DNA from: Desulfuromonadaceae bacterium
Lineage (GTDB): Bacteria; Desulfobacterota; Desulfuromonadia; Geobacterales; Pseudopelobacteraceae
NCBI GenBank assembly: GCA_028687585.1
Contig: JAQTZV010000019.1
Span: 38,659 to 102,658 of the forward strand
Reading direction: 5' to 3'
DNA length: 64,000 bases
The position numbers and the translations under genes are program-made. The number at the start of each line of letters is the position of its first letter. Position 1 is the first letter of the stretch. This document shows, piece by piece, positions 8,070 to 17,063 of this stretch. The notes under the pieces were generated by a model that saw nothing but the letters and a program-made list of their open reading frames with translations, made no database searches and was not told the DNA's origin.

Positions 8070-9335
8070 CTATGTTGTGGTATTTCCGCGATAGCGTTCC
8101 CCGCCAACAAAAACTTCATGAACTCTTCCGTCTCGAATGATCCGTTCTACTATCAAGCTTTCGTTGCTGCCGAAATCCCCGACCACCTGAAAATCAGCCC
8201 GCTTGCCTGACTCCAGCGAACCACAGGCTGCTGAGATACCGAGAGCCGCCGCCCCTCCAATCGTAACCATATTAAGTAAATCTTGCTCGACAAAATCGTC
8301 AGGAAATGCCTCCAGAGTAAAGCGCAGTTCATCCCACAATGACAGAGAGTTGTTACTGGCCAGGGAATCCGTGCCGAGCGCCAGGGGAATGCCGAGTTTC
8401 TTGAAAACAGCAACCGGGGCGCGGCCGACATCAAGAAGATCATTACTACGGGGACAGAGCGCGATATGCGCCCCGCTCCTTTTTAATATGTCGGCATCGG
8501 ACTCTGAAACGTGAACGCAATGCACCGCTAATGTCGATGGCGTCAACAGTCCGTGGCGCTGCAGGAGTTCTGTGGAGCTACAGCGGGGAGGATTACCCAG
8601 ATATTGTTCCCAACCGACAAATGGATAAAAGGACGATGCGAACTCTCCACTTCCATCAAACATAAACTCCGCCTCGGAACCGGATTCCGCGAGATGAATG
8701 GCAAGTGGCAGGGTGTGCAAGAGTGACGCATCTTTAATCGCTGCCAGATTTTTTTCTGCAATGGTATAGGGAGAATGGGGCGAAAGACCGTAAGCAAGCA
8801 CCTGGTCATGCTCACGCGGCACTGAGGCCAATGCAGCGGCAAGCCTGCTCTGAAAAAAACCCGTTTCCTGCCCCAGCAACTCAAAGTAGAGGCGACCGGC
8901 AAGTGGAGAACGGGAGTAGTGTTCCACCAGCGACGGATTGGTGACAATCTCTCCAATAGCCGTTGTTCCTGATTCCACACACATCCGTATCCCCTCCCTG
9001 ATTGAGGGTGCATAATCATCAGCTGACAGGCCGTGCAAGACTTTTATCAGCTGTATTATCCAGTCGGTAAAGCGACGCGGCGCATAATCAACCATCGACT
9101 TGTGCAGCCAGGAGGGAAAGTGGCTTAGTTCAAGATGGGTATGTGCGTTGACAAACCCGGGGAGCAGTGCGCAGCCGGGGTAATCTATAACCGGTGCGGA
9201 GTGTCTTTTGCTGAGAGTGTTCACTGCGCCGGCATCGACGACAGTGCCATTGCAAACGAGCAATGCCCCGCCGGCAAGCGGCGGGGCATTGGGATTGATC
9301 AACCAGGAAGCAGAGTAGATGATCTCGTCAGACAT
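8070..9335 (-). CDS. Metal-dependent amidohydrolase, cytosine deaminase-like (possible aminodeoxyfutalosine deaminase)
   Basis: 421-residue amidohydrolase-superfamily enzyme of the ATZ/TRZ-SsnA type. Metal-binding motifs are visible: NAHTHLELSHF (HxH), HLAESGSE, HCVHVS and the catalytic LGTDSLASNN. Enzymes of this subgroup deaminate aminated purine-type or related substrates. Some act on 6-amino-6-deoxyfutalosine in the alternative menaquinone pathway, and HTHLELS is compatible with that, but no mqn gene lies nearby to support it. It starts 46 bp after the lon stop on the same strand and is probably read through from lon. Confidence 0.8.
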   Translation of the reverse strand: MSDEIIYSASWLINPNAPPLAGGALLVCNGTVVDAGAVNTLSKRHSAPVIDYPGCALLPGFVNAHTHLELSHFPSWLHKSMVDYAPRRFTDWIIQLIKVLHGLSADDYAPSIREGIRMCVESGTTAIGEIVTNPSLVEHYSRSPLAGRLYFELLGQETGFFQSRLAAALASVPREHDQVLAYGLSPHSPYTIAEKNLAAIKDASLLHTLPLAIHLAESGSEAEFMFDGSGEFASSFYPFVGWEQYLGNPPRCSSTELLQRHGLLTPSTLAVHCVHVSESDADILKRSGAHIALCPRSNDLLDVGRAPVAVFKKLGIPLALGTDSLASNNSLSLWDELRFTLEAFPDDFVEQDLLNMVTIGGAAALGISAACGSLESGKRADFQVVGDFGSNESLIVERIIRDGRVHEVFVGGERYRGNTTT

Positions 9336-9381
9336 GAATCACCTCAAAAATGGCAAAAAAGCAAAGGTAACAGCACACTGT

Positions 9382-11838
9382 TCAGGCTGACGCAACCACT
9401 CCGGAACGTGCGTTACGACCCTGAGCAGCAATCACCTGACCGGTCTTTCCCGGCTTTTTGCCTGCAACAGGAGCGGGTGGTGGATACTTTTCCAACGCAA
9501 GTTTAAGGGCATCTTCAACTTCTGAGACCGCCACAATTTTCACTTTTTTCAAAATAGTAGCGGGGATATCCTCAAGATCCTTTTTGTTCTGCTCGGGGAT
9601 GATTACCAACCGCATCCGTGAGCGGACAGCAGCCAGAATTTTTTCTTTCAGACCGCCAATCGGAAGCACCTTCCCCCGCAGTGTCACTTCTCCGGTCATG
9701 GCGACATCTTTTTTTACCGGGATATGACACAGTATCGAGACCAGCGCCACGGTCATGGCAACACCAGCCGAAGGCCCATCTTTCGGTATGCCGCCAGCCG
9801 GAACATGCACGTGAATTTCATTGTCCTGAAATATTTCCGGTTTAAGATGTAGCGCCGCTGCATGAGCTCGAATGTAGGAATGGGCCGCCTGCACTGACTC
9901 CTTCATCACATCGCCAAGCTGTCCGGTCAACGTCAATGCCGGCTTGCCGGCCATCAAACTGGCCTCAATATGAAGCACTTCGCCACCCACCGGTGTCCAT
10001 GCAAGGCCGTTAACTACACCTATCTCATTTTTATCCAGATCTTCCTCACGGATATATTTTTCGGCGCCCAGATACGTGTGCAACATCTTGGCGCTCACCT
10101 TGACAATCCGGGTGTTACCCTCCGCGACTTTTCGTGCAACCTTGCGGCACACTTTGCCGATTTCCCGTTCCAGGTTACGCAAGCCGGCTTCACGAGTGTA
10201 TTTTGAGATAATTTCACTGATCGCTTCATCATCAAAACTGATTTGTTTTGCTTTGAGACCGTTTTCCTTGATCTGGCGCGGAACCAGATAGCGCTTGGCA
10301 ATCTCCAGCTTTTCCTCTTCGGTATAACCGGATAAGTTGATAACCTCCATCCTGTCTCGCAGGGCTGAAGGAATCGGATCCATCTGGTTGGCAGTCGCCA
10401 CAAACATTACGTTGGAGAGGTCGAATGGCTGGTTGATATAATGATCAGAGAATGAGTTGTTCTGCTCCGGGTCAAGAACCTCTAGCAGAGCTGACGATGG
10501 ATCACCCTTGTAGTCGTAACCCAGTTTATCCAACTCATCCAGCATGAATACCGGGTTATTAGCGCCGGCCTGCTTCAGACCCTGCAGAATCCGCCCCGGG
10601 AGAGCACCGATGTACGTACGGCGATGTCCGCGAATTTCGGCTTCATCGCGTACCCCGCCCAAAGAAATACGGACAAATTTGCGATTCATGGCGCGGGCTA
10701 TTGATTTGCCCAGCGAGGTTTTACCTACACCGGGAGGACCGACAAAACAGAGGATCGGACCCTTCATTTTCTTCTTCAGCTTGCGTACCGCCAGAAACTC
10801 AAGAATGCGCTCCTTGATCTTTTCCAAGTAAAAATGGTCATCATCAAGAATTTTTTTGGCCCGGATAATATCAAGGCTGTCACGGGTGGCCTTGCCCCAG
10901 GGAAGCTCAACCATCCAGTCCAGATATGTCCTGACAATACTGGCCTCTCCGCCATCCGGATGCATGTTTTCAAGACGTCCCAGCTGTTTAAGAGCCTCCT
11001 TCTTAACCGGTTCAGGCATTTTGGCCGCTTCAATAGCCTTCCTGATGTCGGCCAGATCCTCTTTTCCTTCGTTATCACCCAGTTCGCTCTGAATAGCCTT
11101 CATCTGCTCACGCAGATAATATTCCTTGTGGTTTTTGCCCATCTCCTCACGTGCAGCGCTCTGTATCTTGGCCTGCACACTCAGCAGCTCAACCTCACGG
11201 TTCAATAATTCATTAACCTTTGTCAAGCGGACAATAGGATCATTGATTTCCAGCAACGTCTGAGCATCGGCAACCTTCAAACCGATATTGCTGGAGACCA
11301 GATCAGCCATGCTGCCCGGATCCTGGACATTTTCGAGAATAACCATCACTTCCGGCGAGACCTGTTTGCCAAGCTCCATAACTTTGGCCAGCTGTTCACG
11401 GACAGTGCGTATCAACGCCTCAGTTTCGAGTGATATGTCAGCAACCACGGTATCATGTTGACGCTCTACCCGAACCATATAGAACGGTTTATCTGAAACA
11501 TACTCAGTGATACGGGCTTTAGCCAGACCTTGCACAAGGATTTTAACGCGGCCGTCCGGCAGTTTGAGCATCCGCATGATCATGGCAACCGTGCCGACCT
11601 CATAGATTTTATCGGCAGGCGGGTCCTCGTCACCAACATCATGCTGCGTAGACAGCAAAATCATGCGATCACCCGCCAGCGCACTGTCAACAGCCTTTAC
11701 CGACATTTCCCGACCGACAAAGAGCGGTATGATCATAAACGGATACACAACCACATCCCTGATCGGCAGCAGTGGCAGTACCTCAGGAATTTTCAATTCT
11801 TCAGAATTTTCTACAATATCATTCACTATATCTATCAA
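9382..11838 (-). CDS. lon: ATP-dependent Lon protease
   Basis: Cytoplasmic AAA+ serine protease that removes misfolded and regulatory proteins. 818 residues, close to the usual 780-820. The N-terminal LON substrate domain covers about residues 18-215. Walker A GPPGVGKT is at 367-374, Walker B reads VFMLDELDK, and the proteolytic dyad is Ser690 (DGPSAG) and Lys733 (KEKILAA), 43 residues apart as in other Lon enzymes. The start is a TTG at 11838 with AGGAG seven bases upstream; no ATG fits. The C-terminal tail (about 785-818) is basic and of low complexity. The hsp20 gene ends 45 bp upstream on the same strand, so a protein-quality-control operon is likely. Confidence 0.97.
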   Translation of the reverse strand: MIDIVNDIVENSEELKIPEVLPLLPIRDVVVYPFMIIPLFVGREMSVKAVDSALAGDRMILLSTQHDVGDEDPPADKIYEVGTVAMIMRMLKLPDGRVKILVQGLAKARITEYVSDKPFYMVRVERQHDTVVADISLETEALIRTVREQLAKVMELGKQVSPEVMVILENVQDPGSMADLVSSNIGLKVADAQTLLEINDPIVRLTKVNELLNREVELLSVQAKIQSAAREEMGKNHKEYYLREQMKAIQSELGDNEGKEDLADIRKAIEAAKMPEPVKKEALKQLGRLENMHPDGGEASIVRTYLDWMVELPWGKATRDSLDIIRAKKILDDDHFYLEKIKERILEFLAVRKLKKKMKGPILCFVGPPGVGKTSLGKSIARAMNRKFVRISLGGVRDEAEIRGHRRTYIGALPGRILQGLKQAGANNPVFMLDELDKLGYDYKGDPSSALLEVLDPEQNNSFSDHYINQPFDLSNVMFVATANQMDPIPSALRDRMEVINLSGYTEEEKLEIAKRYLVPRQIKENGLKAKQISFDDEAISEIISKYTREAGLRNLEREIGKVCRKVARKVAEGNTRIVKVSAKMLHTYLGAEKYIREEDLDKNEIGVVNGLAWTPVGGEVLHIEASLMAGKPALTLTGQLGDVMKESVQAAHSYIRAHAAALHLKPEIFQDNEIHVHVPAGGIPKDGPSAGVAMTVALVSILCHIPVKKDVAMTGEVTLRGKVLPIGGLKEKILAAVRSRMRLVIIPEQNKKDLEDIPATILKKVKIVAVSEVEDALKLALEKYPPPAPVAGKKPGKTGQVIAAQGRNARSGVVASA

Positions 11839-11883
11839 TCTAAATCTCCTTTGGAGCTGTACATGAATGTAACGGTCATAACT

Positions 11884-12318
11884 TTATTTGAGAAGCTCTT
11901 GTATCGGCACCGAGCGCTCGCAGCTTTTCGGACAGATAACCCGCAGTACTCCGCGGCGATACTCCGCTCGAATCATACCAGGGTCAACATTCCCCGGAAT
12001 ATGGACGGTATGGTTAAAGTGACCATGACTCCGTTCCACGCAGATGAATGTGCCTTCGTTCGTATCTCTCGGTTTGCTTGCATCAAGAATCAATGTCAAA
12101 CCGCTGATCTTCAAAGAAATTGCGTCCAGAGCAAAACCGGGCAGGTCAAATTCAATGATAATATCCTGACCGGTTTCATAAATATCCATCTTCGGACGGG
12201 TTTCATCAACTTCAAAAGAGTCCCGTAACTCAAGTGCATGCAGCAGACTGCGCATCTCGTCGACATGCCGATTGAAAATATCCTGAGTAAATGGTTTCCT
12301 GCCTGAAAAACGGGGCAT
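11884..12318 (-). CDS. hsp20: Small heat shock protein, Hsp20/alpha-crystallin family
   Basis: Holdase chaperone, 144 residues from the ATG at 12318. The alpha-crystallin domain runs from about residue 40 (PKMDIYETGQDIIIEFDLPG) to the family motif GVLRV, followed by a short tail. An in-frame ATG at 12378 would add 20 residues, but it has no ribosome site and sits on a promoter-like sequence. The ATG at 12318 has AGGTG six bases upstream and gives the usual family length. It is transcribed toward lon, 45 bp away, and diverges from speA. Confidence 0.88.
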   Translation of the reverse strand: MPRFSGRKPFTQDIFNRHVDEMRSLLHALELRDSFEVDETRPKMDIYETGQDIIIEFDLPGFALDAISLKISGLTLILDASKPRDTNEGTFICVERSHGHFNHTVHIPGNVDPGMIRAEYRRGVLRVICPKSCERSVPIQELLK

Positions 12319-12367
12319 ATCGGCACCTGTAAATGAGGTAATGTACCGGAGTGTCTGAATTAGTCCG

Positions 12368-12396
12368 AAGGTAACCATTCATTTCATCAAAGTCAA
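12368..12396 (-). promoter_or_regulatory. Putative promoter of hsp20-lon
   Basis: Minus-strand TTGACT (12396-12391), 17-bp spacer, TACCTT (12373-12368). It overlaps the upstream in-frame ATG at 12378, which favours translation from 12318. No sigma-32 heat-shock consensus was recognised. Confidence 0.4.
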
Positions 12397-12444
12397 GGCA
12401 GACATTCGGCAGAGGAATGATTCCGTGTGATAGATAAATAGAAT

Positions 12445-12473
12445 TTGACTTTAATCAGGCTATGCAATAAATA
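12445..12473 (+). promoter_or_regulatory. Putative promoter of the polyamine operon
   Basis: TTGACT at 12445-12450, 17-bp spacer, TAAATA at 12468-12473. It lies 48 bp before the speA ATG at 12521 and diverges from the hsp20 promoter. Confidence 0.45.
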
Positions 12474-12520
12474 AAGAAGTTTATTTGAATGAGACTAACC
12501 GAAACTTTGGGAGACAGGTC

Positions 12521-14428
12521 ATGGAAAAATGGTCTATTGGTGAATCTGCCAAGATTTACAATATCGACAATTGGGGTGCTGACCTCTTCTCTATCAACAA
12601 GAAGGGAAACATCTGCGTCCATCCGTCGTCGAATTCCAAGCATGCCATCGACCTGCGAGCGCTGGTTGACGATCTCATCAAACGCAAAATAAAACCTCCG
12701 ATCCTGCTTCGTTTCATGGATGTACTGCAGGGGCGAATTGCCTCAATCAATCGGGTCTTTAAAAACGCCATTCAGGAGAATGATTATCCGGCAAAATACC
12801 AGACCTTCTACCCGATAAAGGTGAACCAGCAACGTCAGGTTGTCGAAGCAATCGCCGGTTACGGAAAACGCTATAACATCGGACTCGAAGTCGGCTCAAA
12901 ACCGGAACTGGTTGCCGGAATTTCCATTTCCAGCGGCAACAATCTGCCGATTATCTGCAATGGCTACAAAGATGCCGAATATATTGAAACTGTCCTGTAT
13001 GCTACAAAAGTAGGCTTTGACATTACGATGGTTGTCGAGAAACTCTTCGAGCTGGAAAAAATTATCGAGATTTCCAAGAATACCGGCATAACCCCGAAAC
13101 TGGGGATCCGCGTCAAACTCTCCTCCAAGGGGACCGGCAAATGGGCCACATCCGGCGGTGAAGACGCCAAATTCGGGCTGCGCATGTCGGAAATAATTGC
13201 AGCAATCCGGATGCTTGAAGCCCAGGGAATGCTGGACTCGGTCAAGCTGCTGCACTCGCATATCGGCAGCCAGATAACCAAGATCGACAAGATCAAAACA
13301 GCACTGATTGAAGTCGCCCGCGTCTATACCGAGATGCGTAAATTGGGCGTAGGCATCGAATTTTTGGACATCGGGGGCGGATTGGGAGTCGATTACGACG
13401 GTTCCAAATCGAGCTATTTTTCCAGCGTCAACTACACCATCGAAGAGTATGCCAACGATGTCATCTACCAGATCAAAAATATCTGTGACGAAGCGGGGGT
13501 TGAATGTCCCAACATTATCTCCGAATCTGGCCGGGCAACCGTCGCTCATTATTCAGTGCTGATTACCAACGTCCTCAACACAAATACCCAGCATTTAATG
13601 CCCGACTTTGAAGAAATTCTGGCACAATCGGAAAAAGTAGCCCCTACCGTTAAAAAACTGATGGATATTTACAAAAGCATCGACCGCTACTCCCTCAGAG
13701 AGGATTACCATGACACCCTGCAGCTGATTAATGAGGCGGTCAGTCTCTTCAATCTGGGTTACCTGAATCTCAATGATCGGGCTATTGCCGAGTGGCTCTA
13801 CTCTAAAATAATTAAAAAGATTAACAGCATCGTCGAGAAGATCAGACCGATTCCGGAGGAGCTGCAAAACTTCCAGCTCTCCATGCGCCAGACCTATTTT
13901 GCCAATTTCTCTCTGTTCCAGTCAATTCCCGACTCCTGGGCAATCGACCAGCTCTTTCCGATCATGCCGCTGCAGCGCCTCAACCAGAAACCGGATGTGA
14001 TTGCCTCCATCGCTGACATCACCTGCGATTCTGACGGTGAGATAACGAGCTTTGTCGGCGAAAACGGCAGGGCCAAGTACCTGCCGCTTCACAAGATCAA
14101 GAAGGACGAGGACTATTACATCGGCTTCTTCCTGATCGGCGCGTACCAGGAAATTCTGGGAGATCTGCACAACCTGTTTGGCGACACCAACGCCGTCCAT
14201 ATCACCTTTAACAAAAAAACCGGGTATATGATCGATACTGTAATCAACGGCGATGCCACCTGGGAAACGTTGAAATACGTACAGTATAAGGGTCCGGAAA
14301 TCCTGAAACGAGTCAGGGACAATCTTGAAAAAAGTGTTGTAATGAAGAAAATTTCCATCGAAGAGAGCAGTCATTTTATCGAACTGCTCGACAGAACACT
14401 GCTGGGCTATACCTATCTGGGAGAATAA
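12521..14428 (+). CDS. speA: Biosynthetic arginine decarboxylase
   Basis: PLP enzyme of fold III that converts arginine to agmatine, the first step of this polyamine route. 635 residues from the ATG at 12521, which has GGGAG seven bases upstream; a TTG at 12485 would add 12 residues without a ribosome site. PLP Lys100 lies in FYPIKVNQQ, and the glycine-rich phosphate loop LDIGGGLGVDYDG is present. The length matches the long biosynthetic SpeA family and not the inducible AdiA type. The next genes convert diamine to triamine, so the operon probably makes spermidine or norspermidine. No agmatinase or agmatine deiminase gene is in the window. Confidence 0.96.
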   Translation: MEKWSIGESAKIYNIDNWGADLFSINKKGNICVHPSSNSKHAIDLRALVDDLIKRKIKPPILLRFMDVLQGRIASINRVFKNAIQENDYPAKYQTFYPIKVNQQRQVVEAIAGYGKRYNIGLEVGSKPELVAGISISSGNNLPIICNGYKDAEYIETVLYATKVGFDITMVVEKLFELEKIIEISKNTGITPKLGIRVKLSSKGTGKWATSGGEDAKFGLRMSEIIAAIRMLEAQGMLDSVKLLHSHIGSQITKIDKIKTALIEVARVYTEMRKLGVGIEFLDIGGGLGVDYDGSKSSYFSSVNYTIEEYANDVIYQIKNICDEAGVECPNIISESGRATVAHYSVLITNVLNTNTQHLMPDFEEILAQSEKVAPTVKKLMDIYKSIDRYSLREDYHDTLQLINEAVSLFNLGYLNLNDRAIAEWLYSKIIKKINSIVEKIRPIPEELQNFQLSMRQTYFANFSLFQSIPDSWAIDQLFPIMPLQRLNQKPDVIASIADITCDSDGEITSFVGENGRAKYLPLHKIKKDEDYYIGFFLIGAYQEILGDLHNLFGDTNAVHITFNKKTGYMIDTVINGDATWETLKYVQYKGPEILKRVRDNLEKSVVMKKISIEESSHFIELLDRTLLGYTYLGE

Positions 14429-14432
14429 TACT

Positions 14433-15629
14433 ATGAGCAAAGTTCTAATTATCGGAGCAGGCGGCGTCGGCCAAGTTGTAACCCACAAATGTGCCCAGCG
14501 GCGCGACATCTTCAGCGAAATCACGCTGGCTTCACGCACCAAATCCAAGTGCGATGTCATTGCCGCCCAACTCGGCAACTCCATCAACACCGCCCAGGTG
14601 GATGCCGACAATGTTCCGGAGCTGGTGGCGCTGATCAAAAAATTGCAGCCAAAACTGGTGATCAATGTAGCGCTCCCGTATCAGGATCTGCACATCATGG
14701 ATGCCTGTCTGGAGACCGGTGTCGACTACCTGGACACCGCCAACTACGAACCGCTCGACACCGCCAAGTTCGAATACTCATGGCAATGGGCCTATCAGGA
14801 GCGCTTCAAGGAGAAGGGGCTGATGGCACTGCTCGGTTCCGGCTTCGATCCGGGTGTGACCAACGTTTACACCGCGCTTGCGGCCAAAAAATATCTGGAT
14901 GTGGTGGAAGAGATCGACATCATTGACGCCAACGCCGGCAGTCATGGACAACCGTTCGCCACCAACTTCAACCCGGAGATCAATATTCGCGAAGTGACCG
15001 CTACCTGCCGTCACTGGGAAAACGACCAGTTCGTGGAATCGCCGGCTCTCTCCACGAAACGGGTGTTTGACTTTCCCGATGGAATCGGGCCGATGAACTG
15101 CTACCGCCTCTACCACGAGGAGATGGAATCGCTGGTAAAACATATTCCGACCATCAAAAAGGCGCAGTTCTGGATGACCTTCTCCGACAACTACCTCAAA
15201 CATCTTGAAGTGTTACAGAATGTCGGCATGACCCGCATCGACGAAGTCGAGTTTAACGGCCAGAAAATCGTGCCGATCCAGTTTTTGAAAGCGCTGCTCC
15301 CCGACCCCGGTTCTCTCGGGCCTCTGACAAAAGGCAAAACCTGCATCGGCGTTATCGCCCGAGGGATGAAAAACGGCCAGCGCAGACAAGTATACATCTA
15401 TAACATCTGCGACCATGAGGCCTGCTACAAGGAAGTGCAGTCTCAGGCGATCAGCTACACCACCGGTGTCCCAGCGGTGGTAGGTGCCATCATGATGCTG
15501 ACCGACAAATGGCGCGGCGCTGGCGTTTTCAACATGGAGCAGTTTGACCCGGAGCTGTTTCTGGATGTTCTTGGGCCGATGGGATTGCCAACTGTTGTCG
15601 TTGACGGCGGCGAATGGCCGGAGTTATAA
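14433..15629 (+). CDS. Carboxynorspermidine/carboxyspermidine synthase (saccharopine dehydrogenase family)
   Basis: NADPH-dependent enzyme that joins aspartate semialdehyde to a diamine (putrescine or diaminopropane) to give carboxy(nor)spermidine. 398 residues, the family size. The Rossmann motif GAGGVGQVVTHKCAQ opens the protein. Later motifs include NVALPYQDL and LGSGFDPGVTNVYTA, characteristic of the saccharopine-dehydrogenase-like Lys1 family. The function is set by the flanking speA and nspC genes. It starts four bases after speA and ends four bases before the preferred nspC start. Some genomes call this gene lys1 or nspD; the substrate cannot be told from sequence alone. Confidence 0.92.
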   Translation: MSKVLIIGAGGVGQVVTHKCAQRRDIFSEITLASRTKSKCDVIAAQLGNSINTAQVDADNVPELVALIKKLQPKLVINVALPYQDLHIMDACLETGVDYLDTANYEPLDTAKFEYSWQWAYQERFKEKGLMALLGSGFDPGVTNVYTALAAKKYLDVVEEIDIIDANAGSHGQPFATNFNPEINIREVTATCRHWENDQFVESPALSTKRVFDFPDGIGPMNCYRLYHEEMESLVKHIPTIKKAQFWMTFSDNYLKHLEVLQNVGMTRIDEVEFNGQKIVPIQFLKALLPDPGSLGPLTKGKTCIGVIARGMKNGQRRQVYIYNICDHEACYKEVQSQAISYTTGVPAVVGAIMMLTDKWRGAGVFNMEQFDPELFLDVLGPMGLPTVVVDGGEWPEL

Positions 15630-15633
15630 GCCG

Positions 15634-16827
15634 TTGACCGGCATCGATATCGACAAAATTCTCGCACTCGCCCCCTCCCCTGCCTATGTGGTGGATCTGG
15701 GCAGAGTACGCCACAACCTGGCGATCCTTGACCAAGTGCAGCAGAAGAGCGGTGCCAAGATTCTGATGGCCATGAAAGCCTTCTCCATGTGGTCACTCTT
15801 CCCGCTCATCAGCCAGACACTGCAGGGGGTTTGTGCCAGCTCCCCCTGGGAGGCGCGTCTGGGGCGCGAGGAGTTCGGCGGCGAGGTGCACTCCTTTGCC
15901 GCCGCCTTCAAGGAGAGCGACGTTGTTGAACTCCTCGGCATTTCCAATCATTTGATATTCAACTCCTTTGGTCAACTGGAGCGCTTCCGGCCACTGTGGG
16001 AAAAAGAAGCAGGACGTGTCTCCATTGGCCTGCGGGTAAATCCTGAGCATTCCGAAGGGCATACGGAGATGTATGACCCCTGCGCGGTTAATTCACGCCT
16101 CGGCATCCCGCATGCAGAGTTTGCCCTTCGACTTCGCTCAGGGAACGGACAAATTGACACCAAAGGGCCTGCCCTGAGCGGAGTCGAAGGGCTGCATTTT
16201 CATACCCTCTGCGAGCAGTTTTTTGAGCCTCTGGAGCGAACAGCCAAGGTCTTTGAAGAAAAGTTTGGCGAGTTTCTGCCGCAGATGAAATGGATCAACT
16301 TTGGTGGCGGGCACCACATCACCCGGGACGGATATGATATTGACGGTCTGGTGGAACTGGTGAAGTATTTCAAGGGGAAATATGATCTGGAAGTCTACCT
16401 TGAGCCGGGTGAAGCGGTCGCCATCGGCACAGGCATTCTGGTGAGTGAGGTATTGGACATTGTCAACAACGGCATGGATATCGCCATTCTTGATGTTTCG
16501 GCCACCTGCCATATGCCGGATATTCTGGAGATGCCCTACCGGCCGGATATCACGTACGGTTTTGACGCGGACGAAAAAAACAACACCTACCGCCTGGGAG
16601 GGCCTTCATGTCTCGCCGGTGATATCATCGGCGACTGGTCGTTTGAAAAGCCTCTTTACCCCGGCAGCAGAGTTGTATTTGAAGACATGGCTCACTATAC
16701 GATGGTCAAAACCACTACATTCAACGGCATACAGCACCCGCACATCTGCACCTTTGAACCTGAAACCGGGAAATTGAAGGTTGTGCGCAGCTTTGGCTAT
16801 GCAGACTTCAAACAACGACTTTCATAA
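15634..16827 (+). CDS. nspC: Carboxynorspermidine/carboxyspermidine decarboxylase, with in-frame palindromic insert
   Basis: PLP-dependent decarboxylase that completes triamine synthesis by removing the carboxyl of carboxy(nor)spermidine. PLP Lys48 is in LMAMKAFSMW. Other family motifs are NPEHSEGHTEMYDPC, HFHTLCEQ, WINFGGGHHIT, YLEPGEAV and CHMPDILEMPYRPD. The TTG at 15634 has GGAG ten bases upstream and follows the previous stop by four bases. The open frame continues upstream to 15544, but that part overlaps the preceding gene. Between SRLGIPHAEF and HFHTLCEQ the protein carries about 16-20 extra residues (LRLRSGNGQIDTKGPALSG) encoded by a 68-bp inverted repeat. The insert lies where family members have a short loop. 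Confidence 0.93.
   Translation: MTGIDIDKILALAPSPAYVVDLGRVRHNLAILDQVQQKSGAKILMAMKAFSMWSLFPLISQTLQGVCASSPWEARLGREEFGGEVHSFAAAFKESDVVELLGISNHLIFNSFGQLERFRPLWEKEAGRVSIGLRVNPEHSEGHTEMYDPCAVNSRLGIPHAEFALRLRSGNGQIDTKGPALSGVEGLHFHTLCEQFFEPLERTAKVFEEKFGEFLPQMKWINFGGGHHITRDGYDIDGLVELVKYFKGKYDLEVYLEPGEAVAIGTGILVSEVLDIVNNGMDIAILDVSATCHMPDILEMPYRPDITYGFDADEKNNTYRLGGPSCLAGDIIGDWSFEKPLYPGSRVVFEDMAHYTMVKTTTFNGIQHPHICTFEPETGKLKVVRSFGYADFKQRLS
16124..16191. repeat. 68-bp palindromic element inserted inside nspC
   Basis: Left arm CCCTTCGACTTCGCTCAGGG (16124-16143) and right arm CCCTGAGCGGAGTCGAAGGG (16172-16191) are inverted copies with one mismatch, separated by 28 bp. The same palindrome type is common between genes in many bacteria (recalled). 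Here it is read as protein and keeps the frame open. Confidence 0.85.
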
Positions 16828-16838
16828 GGACGGATGCG

Positions 16839-17048
16839 ATGTCAATTAACACAAGAATCTGGATGACCGGTTCGCTGGAATGGTTCGGCTATATTGGAGA
16901 AGTGGAAATGTTTCTGGGTCAGCGTTCTTTCCCCAATCCGCCGGAAGAAGGTGACGCCTGGACGACTGAGGCTGGTGATATGTTCAAAATTATCAATGGA
17001 GAGATTACGCATCTCGGCACAACAGAACCGCCGAAAAAACATTGGTAG
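16839..17048 (+). CDS. Small protein of unknown function at the end of the polyamine operon
   Basis: 69 residues, not recognised. The ATG at 16839 has AAGGACGG upstream and lies 11 bases after the nspC stop. The protein is acidic and rich in Trp, Gly and Phe, without signal peptide or membrane segment. Its C-terminal half (GDMFKIINGEITHLG) looks like a small beta-strand protein. Close spacing suggests co-transcription with nspC. Coding status is likely but not certain; conservation in relatives would decide it. Confidence 0.55.
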   Translation: MSINTRIWMTGSLEWFGYIGEVEMFLGQRSFPNPPEEGDAWTTEAGDMFKIINGEITHLGTTEPPKKHW

Positions 17049-17063
17049 CATTTACATCTCCGG

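Noticed and set aside
11530-12228. 232-residue plus-strand open frame over lon and hsp20
   Set aside because: Antisense to two certain genes, no family features; a shadow frame.
12368-12480. Sigma-32 heat-shock promoter or CIRCE element before hsp20
   Set aside because: No CTTGAA/CCCCAT pair and no TTAGCACTC inverted repeat were found; only a sigma-70-like site.
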